From assembly GCF_001433875.1 (NCBI RefSeq), contig NZ_AZCR01000006.1, positions 1 to 44,008 on the forward strand: a stretch of DNA of 44,008 nucleotides, written 5' to 3'. The stretch comes from Lactobacillus delbrueckii subsp. delbrueckii DSM 20074 = JCM 1012 (GTDB taxonomy: Bacteria > Bacillota > Bacilli > Lactobacillales > Lactobacillaceae). Of this stretch, positions 20,359 to 28,617 are shown one piece after another. How positions within the stretch are numbered: the first letter of the stretch is position 1; every line of letters begins with the position of its first letter. The position numbers and the translations under genes were made by a program. The notes below the pieces were generated by a model, which saw only the letters and a program-made list of their open reading frames with translations, was not told where the DNA came from and searched no databases.

Positions 20359-20643
20359 TTACTTAATAATTGCCAAAATGTCTTTTTCATGAAGGACTAA
20401 GTATTCCTTGCCTTCGTACTTGACCTTGGTGCCAGAATACTTATCGTATAAAACTTCATCGCCCTCTTGGACGGTCATAGGAAGCTTGCTACCATCTTCC
20501 GCGTACAGGCCGCCGCCTACGGCAACAACCTTGCCTTGGGTTGGCTTTTCCTTAGCGTTGGAAGCAAGTACGATACCACCAACAGTTTGTTCTTCAACTT
20601 CTTTAACTTCAACGATCACGCGATCACCAATTGGCTGTAACAC
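20359..20643 (-). CDS. groES: Co-chaperonin GroES (Hsp10)
   Basis: A 94-residue heptameric lid of the GroEL chamber. It starts [28 protein letters not shown], where the mobile loop (EQTVGGIVL) that contacts GroEL is recognisable, and ends [10 protein letters not shown]. It is the first gene of the groESL operon, downstream of a sigma-A promoter and CIRCE. Confidence 0.98.
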   Translation of the reverse strand: MLQPIGDRVIVEVKEVEEQTVGGIVLASNAKEKPTQGKVVAVGGGLYAEDGSKLPMTVQEGDEVLYDKYSGTKVKYEGKEYLVLHEKDILAIIK

Positions 20644-20681
20644 GTTATTCCCTCCTAAAATTAATTGTCTTTAGAAATTCT

Positions 20682-20708
20682 TTAGCACTCATCTTAATCA
20701 AGTGCTAA
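20682..20708 (-). promoter_or_regulatory. CIRCE operator (HrcA binding site), proximal
   Basis: TTAGCACTC - 9 nt - AAGTGCTAA, a CIRCE inverted repeat with one mismatch from TTAGCACTC-N9-GAGTGCTAA. It lies just after the predicted groES transcription start and 38 bp before the start codon. HrcA repressor binding here would shut off groESL at normal temperature. Confidence 0.93.
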
Positions 20709-20720
20709 CTTACAACTATG

Positions 20721-20749
20721 ATAATAATACCTTTTTTCCAAAAATGCAA
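20721..20749 (-). promoter_or_regulatory. groESL promoter
   Basis: On the minus strand TTGCAT (20744-20749), a 17-nt spacer and TATTAT (20721-20726). It is bracketed by the two CIRCE-like repeats. Confidence 0.75.
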
Positions 20750-20756
20750 GAGAAAA

Positions 20757-20783
20757 ATAGCACTTTTTAGTCGAGAGTGCTAA
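20757..20783 (-). promoter_or_regulatory. Second CIRCE-like operator, upstream of the groES promoter
   Basis: ATAGCACTT - 9 nt - GAGTGCTAA: 16 of 18 arm bases match CIRCE, with the correct 9-nt spacer. It ends 8 bp upstream of the -35 hexamer and overlaps the hairpin that terminates rex. Confidence 0.7.
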
Positions 20784-20791
20784 AAAGTGCT
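20757..20791 (-). terminator. rex terminator hairpin overlapping a CIRCE-like repeat
   Basis: A perfect 11-bp inverted repeat, AGCACTTTTTA (20759-20769) / TAAAAAGTGCT (20781-20791), with an 11-nt loop. On the minus strand it is followed by ATTTTT. It lies 8 bp past the rex stop. Confidence 0.7.
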
Positions 20792-20798
20792 GTTTTCC

Positions 20799-21485
20799 TT
20801 ATTTATTCGTGTTGTTCATGGCCTTTTTCCGCTCTTCCAGCTGCTTTTTGATCATTTCGTCAGAGTCAAGGAAGTAGATCAAGGTCTGCAATTCGGTAGC
20901 CAGGTCGACGTTTTGAATCCGGACCCCGTTTGGGGCGGACAGGCGGATCGGGGTAAAGTTCATGATCCCCTTGATCCCGGCTTCGATCATTTCATCAGCC
21001 GTCTTCTGGTCCGTCGCCTGGGGAACGGTCAAGATAGCGATCCGGATCTGCTGGTCAGCGATCTGCTGCTTCATTTCATCCATTGAGTAAACCGGGACCC
21101 CCTGGGTGATCTTGCCGGTGATTTCCGGGTTGATGTCGAAGGCGCAGGAAATTCTGATATTGTTGCTGCGCTTGAAGTTGTAGTTCAAAAGGGCATGGCC
21201 CAGGTTGCCGACCCCGATCAGGGCAACATTGGTCAAAGTGTCCTGGTTGAGGATCTTCTTAAAGAAGCTGAGCAGGTTCTTGACGTCGTAGCCGTAGCCC
21301 CGCTTGCCCAGGGCACCGAAGTAAGAAAAGTCCCGGCGGATTGAAGCGCTGTCGACTTGAACGGCTTCCGCCAGTTCAGTTGAAGAAACCTTGTCTTTTC
21401 CTTCATCATTCAAAAGCAGCAAGTAGCGGTAATATAGCGGCAATCTTTTGGCAGTAGCCTTGGGAATTCTAAATTTGTTGTTCAT
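20799..21485 (-). CDS. rex: Redox-sensing transcriptional repressor Rex
   Basis: A 228-residue repressor that senses the NADH/NAD+ ratio and controls fermentation and redox genes. The N-terminal winged helix (about 1-80) contains [20 protein letters not shown] and GYDVKNLL. The Rossmann domain begins [14 protein letters not shown] (GVGNLG at 91-96). The C-terminal swapped helix includes [19 protein letters not shown] ribosome binding site lies 9 nt before the ATG. It is divergent from an ABC-F gene, and its upstream region has a Rex-like operator, suggesting autoregulation. Confidence 0.96.
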   Translation of the reverse strand: MNNKFRIPKATAKRLPLYYRYLLLLNDEGKDKVSSTELAEAVQVDSASIRRDFSYFGALGKRGYGYDVKNLLSFFKKILNQDTLTNVALIGVGNLGHALLNYNFKRSNNIRISCAFDINPEITGKITQGVPVYSMDEMKQQIADQQIRIAILTVPQATDQKTADEMIEAGIKGIMNFTPIRLSAPNGVRIQNVDLATELQTLIYFLDSDEMIKKQLEERKKAMNNTNK

Positions 21486-21541
21486 AAAAAGATGCCTCCA
21501 GTTTTTATTTTGTGATGTGAATCTCTAATCAATCTTCTACT

Positions 21542-21571
21542 ATGATACCCATTTTTACCAGTCCTTGGCAA
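21542..21571 (-). promoter_or_regulatory. Candidate rex promoter
   Basis: Minus-strand TTGCCA (21566-21571), an 18-nt spacer and TATCAT (21542-21547), about 57 bp upstream of the rex start codon. Confidence 0.5.
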
Positions 21572-21607
21572 GTCGTATTTTCACAATATTTGCCGTAAAA
21601 TCCTTTT

Positions 21608-21625
21608 TATTGAACTTTTTCACAA
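21608..21625 (-). promoter_or_regulatory. Candidate Rex operator
   Basis: TTGTGAA-AAAG-TTCAATA on the minus strand matches the general Rex operator TTGTGAA-N4-TTCACAA at 12 of 14 arm positions. A further half-site TTGTGAA lies at 21580-21586, next to the -35 of the candidate rex promoter. Confidence 0.5.
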
Positions 21626-21751
21626 ATTGATTAAGAGATCAGCGCTTCCGGCATTTTCTTTAAAGAAAAAGGAAAAATAAAAGGAGGGAAAAAGAAGCGG
21701 AAAAGAAAGGGAAAATCAGCCTGGCTGGCGGCAGGCAAGCCTTTTGCATGG

Positions 21752-21757
21752 TACAAT
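21752..21757 (+). promoter_or_regulatory. Extended -10 of the ABC-F gene
   Basis: TGGTACAAT gives an extended TG-n-TACAAT motif 18 bp upstream of the start codon. No convincing -35 is seen. An AAGGTGA ribosome binding site lies at 21763-21769. Confidence 0.45.
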
Positions 21758-21775
21758 GTTTCAAGGTGAAAAAAT

Positions 21776-23692
21776 ATGATAATAGCACAAGGACACAATT
21801 TGGAGCAACGCTTCGGGGCTGCTCCTATATTCAGCAAGGTAAACTTTTCAATTGAGAACAATGCCCGGATCGGCCTGGTCGGGCCAAATGGGGCCGGGAA
21901 AACGACCCTTTTAAAGATCATGACCGGCCGCCAGGAAGCCAGCCAGGGGGAATTTACCGTCAACAAGGGGATCGAGCTTGGCTACATCGCCCAGGAGCAC
22001 GACTTTGACGAAGAGAAGTCGATCTGGGAAGAGATGCTGACGGTCTTCCAGCCCTTGATCGACCAGGGCCAGCAGCTGGAGAAGCTGCAGTACGCCATCG
22101 CCGACCATCCGGAAGACGAAGAGCTTCTGCGCCGCCTGGACCAGGCCCAGTATAATTTTGAACAAGCCGGCGGCTATACCTACCAGGCCGAAATCAAGAG
22201 CATGCTCAACGGCTTCAACTTCCCGGAAGTGACCTGGAACAAGCAGATTGCCAGCCTGTCCGGCGGGGAAAAGACCCGGCTCAGCTTCGTCAAGCTCCTT
22301 TTAAAGAAGCCCCCGCTCCTGCTTTTGGACGAACCGACCAACTACCTGGACCTGGATACTTTGGACTGGCTGGAAGCCTTTCTTAAGAACTACCCTGGCG
22401 CCATCCTGACGGTTTCCCACGACCAGTACTTCTTAGACCACCTGGCTACGCAGATTTTTGAACTCCAGCATGGGGAACTGACTGTCTTTAAGGGCAACTA
22501 CAGCCAGTACCTGGCGCAAAGAGAACTGCGCGACCAGCAGCAAGAAGCCGCTTATGAAAAGCAGCAGGAAGAGATCAAGCGAGAAGAAGAGTTCATCCAA
22601 AAGAACATCGTCCGCGCCTCCACCACCAAGCAGGCACAAAGCCGGCGCAAGGCCCTGGAGAAGATGGAACTGATCGACCCGCCAAAGCACAAGTCAAAAG
22701 TCCGGATCAAGTTTGACAGCGCCCGGCCGTCAGGCAAGGAAGTCTTGATCTTGAAGGACCTGGCCGTTGGCTATCCAGACAAGACCATGCTTAAGGACAT
22801 CTCCTTCCAGATCAATAAGGGTGACCGGGTGGCCATCATTGGCCAAAACGGGATCGGCAAGTCCACCCTTTTAAAGACCGTCATGAAGCAGCTGCCGGTT
22901 AAGAGTGGGGCCATCAAGTACGGGGCCAGCCTGGACATCGGCTACTATGACCAGGAACTGCAGGGATTAGACTATTCTAAGACCGTGATCGATACCATCT
23001 GGGACCGGCACAAGGACATGAACGAAAAGGACATCCGGTCCATCCTAGCCAGCTTTTTGTTCACGGCCAAGGACATTGACAAGCAGGTCAGCCAGCTGTC
23101 CGGCGGGCAAAGAGCCCGCTTGACCCTGACCGTCTTGTCCATGGAACACAACAACTTCCTTTTGATGGACGAACCGACCAACCACTTGGACCTGGACGCC
23201 AAGGAAGTTTTGGAAAAAGCTTTGGCCGATTACGACGGCACCCTCCTCTTCGTTTCCCACGACCGCTACTTCATCAACAAACTGGCCAACAAGATCGTCG
23301 TCGCTAAAGACGGCCAGGCCAAAATCTATGAAGGCAACTACACTTACTACTTGAACGAAAAGGCCAAGGAAGAAGCCGCTGCTCAAGAAACAGCCGCGCA
23401 GGAAGCGCCAGTCGTCAAGGCAGTCAGCGAAAGCAAGTTCTCCTACCAGGAGCAGAAAAAGCGGGACTCGGAAAAGCGGAAACTGGAGCGGCAGGTCGCC
23501 CAGGCAGAAAAGGACCTGGAAGAGCTGGAAGCAAAAGAACAAGAGATCCAGGAAGCAATGGCTGACCCGGCAATCGCCGCCGACTTCAGCAAGCTGGGGC
23601 CTCTCCAGGAAGAATTGACCGCTGTCCAGGAAAAGATCAGCCAAGTTAGCCAGGCTTGGGAAGATGCCTCCTTGGCCTTGGAAGAATTTTGA
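21776..23692 (+). CDS. ABC-F family ATPase (YdiF-like, ribosome-associated)
   Basis: A 638-residue protein with two ABC domains and no membrane segments, the hallmark of ABC-F proteins that act on ribosomes instead of transporting. First domain: Walker A GPNGAGKT (36-43), signature LSGGE (161-165), Walker B LLLLDEPTNYLD. Second: Walker A GQNGIGKS (356-363), signature LSGGQ (441-445), LLMDEPTNHLD. The interdomain linker (about 245-310) is charged and helical, and about 545-638 forms a coiled-coil C-terminal domain. Position beside rex and tsaD matches B. subtilis ydiF. The function is probably translational quality control or intrinsic drug tolerance, which is inference. It is the only long plus-strand gene before 40 kb. 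Confidence 0.9.
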   Translation: MIIAQGHNLEQRFGAAPIFSKVNFSIENNARIGLVGPNGAGKTTLLKIMTGRQEASQGEFTVNKGIELGYIAQEHDFDEEKSIWEEMLTVFQPLIDQGQQLEKLQYAIADHPEDEELLRRLDQAQYNFEQAGGYTYQAEIKSMLNGFNFPEVTWNKQIASLSGGEKTRLSFVKLLLKKPPLLLLDEPTNYLDLDTLDWLEAFLKNYPGAILTVSHDQYFLDHLATQIFELQHGELTVFKGNYSQYLAQRELRDQQQEAAYEKQQEEIKREEEFIQKNIVRASTTKQAQSRRKALEKMELIDPPKHKSKVRIKFDSARPSGKEVLILKDLAVGYPDKTMLKDISFQINKGDRVAIIGQNGIGKSTLLKTVMKQLPVKSGAIKYGASLDIGYYDQELQGLDYSKTVIDTIWDRHKDMNEKDIRSILASFLFTAKDIDKQVSQLSGGQRARLTLTVLSMEHNNFLLMDEPTNHLDLDAKEVLEKALADYDGTLLFVSHDRYFINKLANKIVVAKDGQAKIYEGNYTYYLNEKAKEEAAAQETAAQEAPVVKAVSESKFSYQEQKKRDSEKRKLERQVAQAEKDLEELEAKEQEIQEAMADPAIAADFSKLGPLQEELTAVQEKISQVSQAWEDASLALEEF

Positions 23693-23705
23693 TTTTAGGC
23701 AAAGG

Positions 23706-23737
23706 AAAAGCAAGTCCGTTACTGGACTTGCTTTTTT
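23706..23737. terminator. Bidirectional terminator between ABC-F gene and tsaD
   Basis: A perfect 12-bp inverted repeat AAAAGCAAGTCC (23706-23717) / GGACTTGCTTTT (23724-23735) with a 6-nt loop and T-runs on both sides. It serves the convergent ABC-F gene and tsaD. Confidence 0.9.
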
Positions 23738-23758
23738 GTTGCATTTTCGTCTTGCTTT

Positions 23759-24799
23759 TTACTTGTAATCCTCAGCGTAAGGCAGTTCCATTGACGGGTC
23801 CGCGTCCAAGGTCAAGTCGGCAAAATTACCGGCCAGGTACTGGTTGTAAGCGGCAGCCGCGATCATAGCCGCGTTGTCCCCGCAGAGCTTAAGCGGCGGC
23901 AGGATAACCTTCGGTGCCTTTTCCAAAGCAGCGATCTCCTTGTTCATCCGCTCTCTTAAGCCTAGGTTGGCGGCAACCCCGCCCCCCATGATGAAGGTCT
24001 TGGGCTGGTACTGCCGGATGGCCCGCATGGTCTTTTCAGCCAAAACGTCCACCACGGCCGCCTGGAAGCTGGCCGCCAGGTCATACTTGTCTAATTCCTG
24101 CCCCAATTGGTCAGCATGGTGGCAGGTGTTGATGAAGGCACTCTTGAGGCCTGAGAAGGAGAAGTCGTAATTATCTTCATCGATCATGGCTCTAGGGAAG
24201 CCGAAAGTATCCTTACCCTGGTGGGCCCACTGGTCGATCGTCTTGCCGGCCGGGTAGTTGACCCCCAGGACCCGGCCAATCTTGTCGTAAGCTTCTCCGG
24301 CCGCGTCATCGCGGGTGTCGCCCACGATTTCAAAGTGGGTCGGGTCTTTCAGCAAAACAATTTCGGTGTGGCCGCCGGAAACCTGCAGGGCCAAGGCCGG
24401 ATACTCAACCGGTTCAACCAGCTGGGCAGCTGAAATGTGGCCCATGATATGGTCCACCCCAATCAAAGGCAGGCCGGTCGCCATGGAGGCCGCCTTGGCC
24501 GCGTTGATCCCGATCAAAAGGGCTCCGACCAGGCCTGGCCCGTGGGTTACGGCGATGGCATCCAGATCTTCCCAGCTGACCTTGGCTTCTTCCAGGGCTT
24601 CCCGGGTAATCTGGGTAATCACTTCGATATGGTGGCGGCTGGCCACTTCCGGCACAACCCCGCCAAAGCGGGCATGGCTCTTGATTTGGGTAGCCACGAC
24701 CAGGCTTTCGATCTCTGACCCGTTCTTGACCACGGCAGTCGAAGTCTCGTCACAGGAGCTTTCAAAAGCTAAAATGCGAATGTCTTTCTTTTCCTTCAC
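23759..24799 (-). CDS. tsaD: tRNA N6-threonylcarbamoyladenosine synthase TsaD
   Basis: A 346-residue ASKHA-fold enzyme that transfers threonylcarbamoyl to A37 of ANN-decoding tRNAs, working with TsaB and TsaE. The N terminus has [15 protein letters not shown]. The metal-binding motif is HIMGH (His117 and His121), and [14 protein letters not shown] near residue 268 is typical. It is 2 bp downstream of the rimI-type gene and two genes after tsaB, a normal arrangement. tsaE and the threonylcarbamoyl-AMP synthase TsaC are not in the window. Confidence 0.96.
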   Translation of the reverse strand: MKEKKDIRILAFESSCDETSTAVVKNGSEIESLVVATQIKSHARFGGVVPEVASRHHIEVITQITREALEEAKVSWEDLDAIAVTHGPGLVGALLIGINAAKAASMATGLPLIGVDHIMGHISAAQLVEPVEYPALALQVSGGHTEIVLLKDPTHFEIVGDTRDDAAGEAYDKIGRVLGVNYPAGKTIDQWAHQGKDTFGFPRAMIDEDNYDFSFSGLKSAFINTCHHADQLGQELDKYDLAASFQAAVVDVLAEKTMRAIRQYQPKTFIMGGGVAANLGLRERMNKEIAALEKAPKVILPPLKLCGDNAAMIAAAAYNQYLAGNFADLTLDADPSMELPYAEDYK

Positions 24800-24801
24800 A
24801 G

Positions 24802-25332
24802 TCAGTTCTTCTTTCTTAGATGGCAGATCATGTTCAAACCGTCGCTGTCCGGACGGTCATCATTATCGTAGTAGTTCTTGCGGACAAAATTGTCTTCAAA
24901 GCCAAGCTGCCGGTAGAGCTCTTGGGCCTTCTTGTTTTCGACCCGCACTTCCAAGGTGACCGCTTTAAGGTCAGCCGACTTGGCCAAGTCTAAAACCGTC
25001 TGAACCAGGTAGCTCCCGATCCCCTGCCCCTGCTCTTTCGGCATCACCGCCAAAAAGGTGATGTGGGCTTTAGAGAGACTGAAGCGGCAGCCGATGGCTC
25101 CGACCAAAAAATCCCTCTCAAGCAAGAGCAAGTATAAGGAATCCCGGCGACGCAATTCTTCGGCAAAGACTTCCCCGTCCCAGGGCAGGCGGCCGGCATA
25201 AACTTCCTTTTCCAGCAAAAGGAGGCGGGCAAGCTCGCCTGCCTCCGCCTTCTTTAAGCAGTATTCATGGCCGCTGATGCTGATTGCCCGGGGGGCAAAC
25301 TGCACCAGGTCAACTTTAAAGAATAGTCCCAT
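24802..25332 (-). CDS. rimI: GNAT N-acetyltransferase, RimI-like
   Basis: A 176-residue GNAT protein. The acetyl-CoA motif A is recognisable as [24 protein letters not shown], followed by [26 protein letters not shown], the RimI-type signature. RimI acetylates the N terminus of ribosomal protein S18 in E. coli, while the substrate in Firmicutes is less certain. An extra 25 or so residues precede the GNAT core. It sits between tsaB and tsaD, the usual location for this family. The ribosome binding site at the annotated start is weak, so an internal start is possible. Confidence 0.85.
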   Translation of the reverse strand: MGLFFKVDLVQFAPRAISISGHEYCLKKAEAGELARLLLLEKEVYAGRLPWDGEVFAEELRRRDSLYLLLLERDFLVGAIGCRFSLSKAHITFLAVMPKEQGQGIGSYLVQTVLDLAKSADLKAVTLEVRVENKKAQELYRQLGFEDNFVRKNYYDNDDRPDSDGLNMICHLRKKN

Positions 25333-25336
25333 AAGT

Positions 25337-26059
25337 CTAAACTTCTTCTACATATGCACTGTCTGCTGCAAATTCCTGGCCGGTCTTCTTTGCCCAGTCA
25401 TACTCGGCCTGAGTCCGGCGCAGATAGTTCGGCACGGCCTGGTCCGGATCAAGGACGGGAGCACTTACCGCCAAGCGGCCAATTGCACCGGCGTGCAAAA
25501 GGTTCTCTTCCCCTTCAGCCAGGCGCAGGTCCTTGTCAGCCAGCCCTGCCGCGATTTCTTCCTGGTACTTGCTGAAGTCGCTGCCTGCAAAAATCACCTT
25601 CTGGTCAGGCAGGGCCCCTACTTGCTCTAAGAGCTCGCTTAAGTGGTAGTGACCGTCTGCAATCACGGCTTCCTTGCCCCGGTAAGCACCGGCAAAGAAG
25701 TTCTTGTTTCTGGCGTCTAATGCCGCCACGATCAAGGCATCTTCACCGGCAAAGTTCTGGGCCAGGGCCTGTAAAGTTGAGACCCCAACCAGCTCTTTAT
25801 TCAAAATGCTGGCAAACATCTTAGCCGTGGTCAAACCGACTCTGAGGCCGGTATATGAACCAGGCCCGATCGCCACCGCGAAGCGGTCGATGTCTTTTAA
25901 AGACAGACCGTTTTCTGCCAGCAGGCTGGCAATATCCGGATCAAGGTCAACGCTGTGGTTGCGCTGGTTTTCCTCGATCTTTTCGCTGACCAAGTGGTCA
26001 GCTTCATTCAAGGCAACGCTCAAATCGCTCGTTGCCGTCGAAATGCTTAAAATCTTCAT
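25337..26059 (-). CDS. tsaB: tRNA threonylcarbamoyladenosine biosynthesis protein TsaB
   Basis: A 240-residue inactive TsaD paralogue that scaffolds the t6A complex. It starts MKILSISTATSDLSVAL and contains FAVAIGPGSYTGLRVGLTTAKM (about residues 61-82), the TsaB signature. It lacks the HxxxH metal motif seen in TsaD, as expected. It follows the folT gene by 17 bp and precedes the rimI-type gene by 4 bp. Confidence 0.95.
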   Translation of the reverse strand: MKILSISTATSDLSVALNEADHLVSEKIEENQRNHSVDLDPDIASLLAENGLSLKDIDRFAVAIGPGSYTGLRVGLTTAKMFASILNKELVGVSTLQALAQNFAGEDALIVAALDARNKNFFAGAYRGKEAVIADGHYHLSELLEQVGALPDQKVIFAGSDFSKYQEEIAAGLADKDLRLAEGEENLLHAGAIGRLAVSAPVLDPDQAVPNYLRRTQAEYDWAKKTGQEFAADSAYVEEV

Positions 26060-26076
26060 GCTCTAACTTTTATTTC

Positions 26077-26607
26077 CTAAAATTTTCTACTCAGCTTGAC
26101 CCGGGACAGGCCTTCCAGGATAAACCAAACCACGACCATCTGAATCCATGGAGTGATCATTTCCTTGAGGATCCGGCTGGACAGGGCGACCATAAAGTTG
26201 GTCCCGTACATCATGCTGAACCAAAGGGTGTTCAAGCCGATGTAGCAGATTACCGTGACGCAGATTACGGACGCGATAACCCGCCAAATCTGGATGGGCT
26301 TCTTGTACAAGAAGAAGCCGTAGATCATCGGCTCCAAGGCCGCGGTCAAGGTGTAACCGATAAAGAAGCCGCCCAGGTTACCAAAAATTGCGGATGAAAC
26401 CAGGTCGCTTAAGGCACCGCCGGCAAAGCCCCACCAAGGCCCGAACAAGTAGCCCAGCATGACGCTGCCGATAAAGTCCAGGCCCACCTGCAGGGTGGCA
26501 TCCCCGACCTTAAACTGTCTCAAAACCACCTTGATGGCGATAACCATGGCCAATAAGACCAGCTCCCGCAGCTCCAGCTTGCTGCTGACTTTTGATTCAC
26601 TTTTCAC
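26077..26607 (-). CDS. folT: ECF transporter S component, folate type (FolT)
   Basis: A 176-residue hydrophobic protein with about six membrane helices, the substrate-binding subunit of an energy-coupling-factor vitamin transporter. The first helix is ELVLLAMVIAIKVVLRQF, then VGLDFIGSVMLGYLFGPWWGFAGGALSDL, a pattern typical of the FolT family in lactobacilli. The energising module EcfAA'T is elsewhere and shared between S components. The start is GTG at 26607, with GGAGG 8 nt upstream. It is 17 bp upstream of tsaB. Folate specificity is inferred from family resemblance. Confidence 0.82.
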   Translation of the reverse strand: MKSESKVSSKLELRELVLLAMVIAIKVVLRQFKVGDATLQVGLDFIGSVMLGYLFGPWWGFAGGALSDLVSSAIFGNLGGFFIGYTLTAALEPMIYGFFLYKKPIQIWRVIASVICVTVICYIGLNTLWFSMMYGTNFMVALSSRILKEMITPWIQMVVVWFILEGLSRVKLSRKF

Positions 26608-26648
26608 AAGACTGTCCTCCTAAAAATGGCTTAACAAAAACAACTGAA

Positions 26649-27398
26649 TCAGTCTCTATTAAAGCACATTTTTTGCCAGTTTACCTCACAAAGTGCCATA
26701 AGTTCACCTTGCCGGGTAATGGCGTGGCAGGTCTTGACAGCGCTGTCTTCCGTTTCCCGCATAACCTGGCAGGCAACCTCATCGCCGTATTTAATTTCCT
26801 TCTCAAACTTGATGGCCAGGTCTTTCGGCTCATGGCTGTTGATGAAGTCCCGGGGAAGGCTGTCGACGATCCAGTCCAGGTAGTGGGCGTTGTTGACGTG
26901 GTGGTTGGAGTCCAGGTCATAGTAGTAGGCCCGGTAGACCTTCTCGTCTTTGTAATCGTCTTTTGGCCGCAATTTCTTAAAGCGGGGCATTTTAGCCAAA
27001 AGGGGTGCTCCCAATTCCTCAGCGATTTTATCATCGCTGGGCAAAAGCTTCCGGCTCTTTAAATCAAACAAAACCCACTGGCTGTGGGCAATTACCAGGT
27101 CTTTGCCTGCTTCGTCCTCAATGCCGAAGTCCCGGTAGGACAAAAAGCGGTTGTAGCCAACCGCTTCAGTCCAGACCCTAACCTTTTGGCCGGCCCGGGG
27201 AAGGCTAGTAAATTCAAACTCGTACTGAGTGACTACCCAGCCCCTGCCTTGCTCTTTCATGGCGCTAGCCCCGCCTAAAGTTGGCGCCAGCTGCCTTTCA
27301 GAGCTTTCCATCATCAGGTCGATCATTCTGGGCAATTTCAGCTGGCCGCTTTCCCCGCAGTCAGCGTATTCCAGCTGGTAATCCTTGTAGTATCTCAT
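26649..27398 (-). CDS. Acyl-ACP thioesterase
   Basis: A 249-residue double hot-dog enzyme that releases fatty acids from acyl carrier protein. The N-terminal half has KDYQLEYADCGESGQLKLPRM and GRGWVVTQYEFEFTSLPRAGQKV. The second half has DSNHHVNNAHYLDWIVDSLP (about residues 159-178), matching the conserved Asn-His catalytic region of FatA/FatB-like bacterial thioesterases. It overlaps the rsmI stop by 4 bp (ATGA) and so is coupled to it, although the functions are unrelated. Confidence 0.9.
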   Translation of the reverse strand: MRYYKDYQLEYADCGESGQLKLPRMIDLMMESSERQLAPTLGGASAMKEQGRGWVVTQYEFEFTSLPRAGQKVRVWTEAVGYNRFLSYRDFGIEDEAGKDLVIAHSQWVLFDLKSRKLLPSDDKIAEELGAPLLAKMPRFKKLRPKDDYKDEKVYRAYYYDLDSNHHVNNAHYLDWIVDSLPRDFINSHEPKDLAIKFEKEIKYGDEVACQVMRETEDSAVKTCHAITRQGELMALCEVNWQKMCFNRD

Positions 27399-28258
27399 TT
27401 TGCCCCCTCCTGGTGGTAGCGGTCATAGAGTTCGTTTTTGGAAACGCCCTGGCTCTTGGCCACCTGCTTGATGGCATCCTTTTTAGAAACGCCTTGGGCA
27501 ACTTGCTCTTTGACCAGCTTGACCAGGTCAGCCCAGTCCAGGGGCTTTTCTTCCGTGTTTGGCGACACCAAAACGACGAACTCGCCCCGGGGGTCGACTT
27601 CTTTAAAGTGCTGGATGACTTCTTCCAGGCTGCCGCGGATGAATTCTTCATGAATCTTGGTCAGTTCTCTGGCACAGACGACCTGCCGGCCGTCTGGCAA
27701 AACTTCCAACATTTGCTCTAAAGTCTTCAATAGCCGGTGGGGTGCCTCATAAAAGATCGAGGTAGCTCTTGAAGCATTGATTTCTTCTAAAAAAGGCCGC
27801 TGCTGGCTGGCTTTGCGGGGCAAAAAGCCGTAGTAGGTAAAGGGCTGTCCGTCAAAGCCGGAAGCGATCAAGGCCGTGGCAAAAGCCGACGGGCCCGGCA
27901 GGGGAACGACTGGAACATTGCTTTTGATGCATTCCTGGACCAAAATATAGCCGGGATCAGAAATCACCGGCATGCCAGCATCGCTGATCTCAGCGATTGT
28001 CGCCCCCTCCTGCATCAACTTGACCAGTTCCGGCGCCTTTTCTTTAGAGTTGAACTTGTGAAAGGCAACCATCTTGTTGTGAATGCCCAGCCGGTCCAGC
28101 ATGATCCCGCTGGTTCTGGTATCTTCAGCGGCAATGTAGTCAGCCTCTTCCAGAATCCGCTTGGCCCGGATCGTAATGTCTTCCAGGTTGCCGATCGGGG
28201 TAGGCACCAAGTAGAGCTTGCCCCGCTGGTCATTCGCGTAGCTGTGTTGCGTTTGCAT
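27395..28258 (-). CDS. rsmI: 16S rRNA (cytidine-1402-2'-O)-methyltransferase RsmI
   Basis: A 287-residue SAM-dependent tetrapyrrole-methylase-fold enzyme that 2'-O-methylates C1402 in the decoding centre. Signatures are LYLVPTPIGNLEDITIRA near residue 16, DADYIAAEDTR-type segment ADYIAAEDTRTSG, EISDAGMPVISDPG, and PLPGPSAFATALIASG. A C-terminal helical domain ends the protein. It overlaps yabA by 1 bp and the thioesterase gene by 4 bp. Confidence 0.96.
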   Translation of the reverse strand: MQTQHSYANDQRGKLYLVPTPIGNLEDITIRAKRILEEADYIAAEDTRTSGIMLDRLGIHNKMVAFHKFNSKEKAPELVKLMQEGATIAEISDAGMPVISDPGYILVQECIKSNVPVVPLPGPSAFATALIASGFDGQPFTYYGFLPRKASQQRPFLEEINASRATSIFYEAPHRLLKTLEQMLEVLPDGRQVVCARELTKIHEEFIRGSLEEVIQHFKEVDPRGEFVVLVSPNTEEKPLDWADLVKLVKEQVAQGVSKKDAIKQVAKSQGVSKNELYDRYHQEGAK

Positions 28259-28617
28259 TATTTGTGCACCGCCTTCTTTCCAAAATTATCCAAAATATCC
28301 AGGCAAAACATGCAGTCCGCGCTGGGATCCCGGTGGGTTCCGTAGTACATGTTGCAAATATGGTAGCCAGACTGGTAGATCTGCTTGAGCATGGCCATCC
28401 CGCTCTGGCTCTTGCCTTCGTGTTCTTTAACCGTCAATTTGTCCAGCTTCTCGCGCAAAAGCTGGTTTTCAACCTTGAGCTCGGTATTTTCCTTCAAGCT
28501 CTCCAGCATCTCCTGCTGCAGTGAGTCCATGCTTTTGAGCATGCGCTCCATCTGCTGCTGCAGCTGCTGCAACTTAGTATATGGGTCCACTTTCCTTACC
28601 GCCTTTACTGCTGCCAC
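28258..28617 (-). CDS. yabA: DNA replication initiation control protein YabA
   Basis: A 119-residue regulator that restrains replication initiation by binding DnaA and the DnaN clamp. The N-terminal half (about 10-60) is a coiled coil (KLQQLQQQMERMLKSMDSL). The C-terminal zinc motif is HICNMYYGTHRD...CMFCLDIL, giving His, Cys and CxxC ligands at about residues 91-109. It overlaps holB by 13 bp and rsmI by 1 bp, the standard order after holB. Confidence 0.94.
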   Translation of the reverse strand: MAAVKAVRKVDPYTKLQQLQQQMERMLKSMDSLQQEMLESLKENTELKVENQLLREKLDKLTVKEHEGKSQSGMAMLKQIYQSGYHICNMYYGTHRDPSADCMFCLDILDNFGKKAVHK

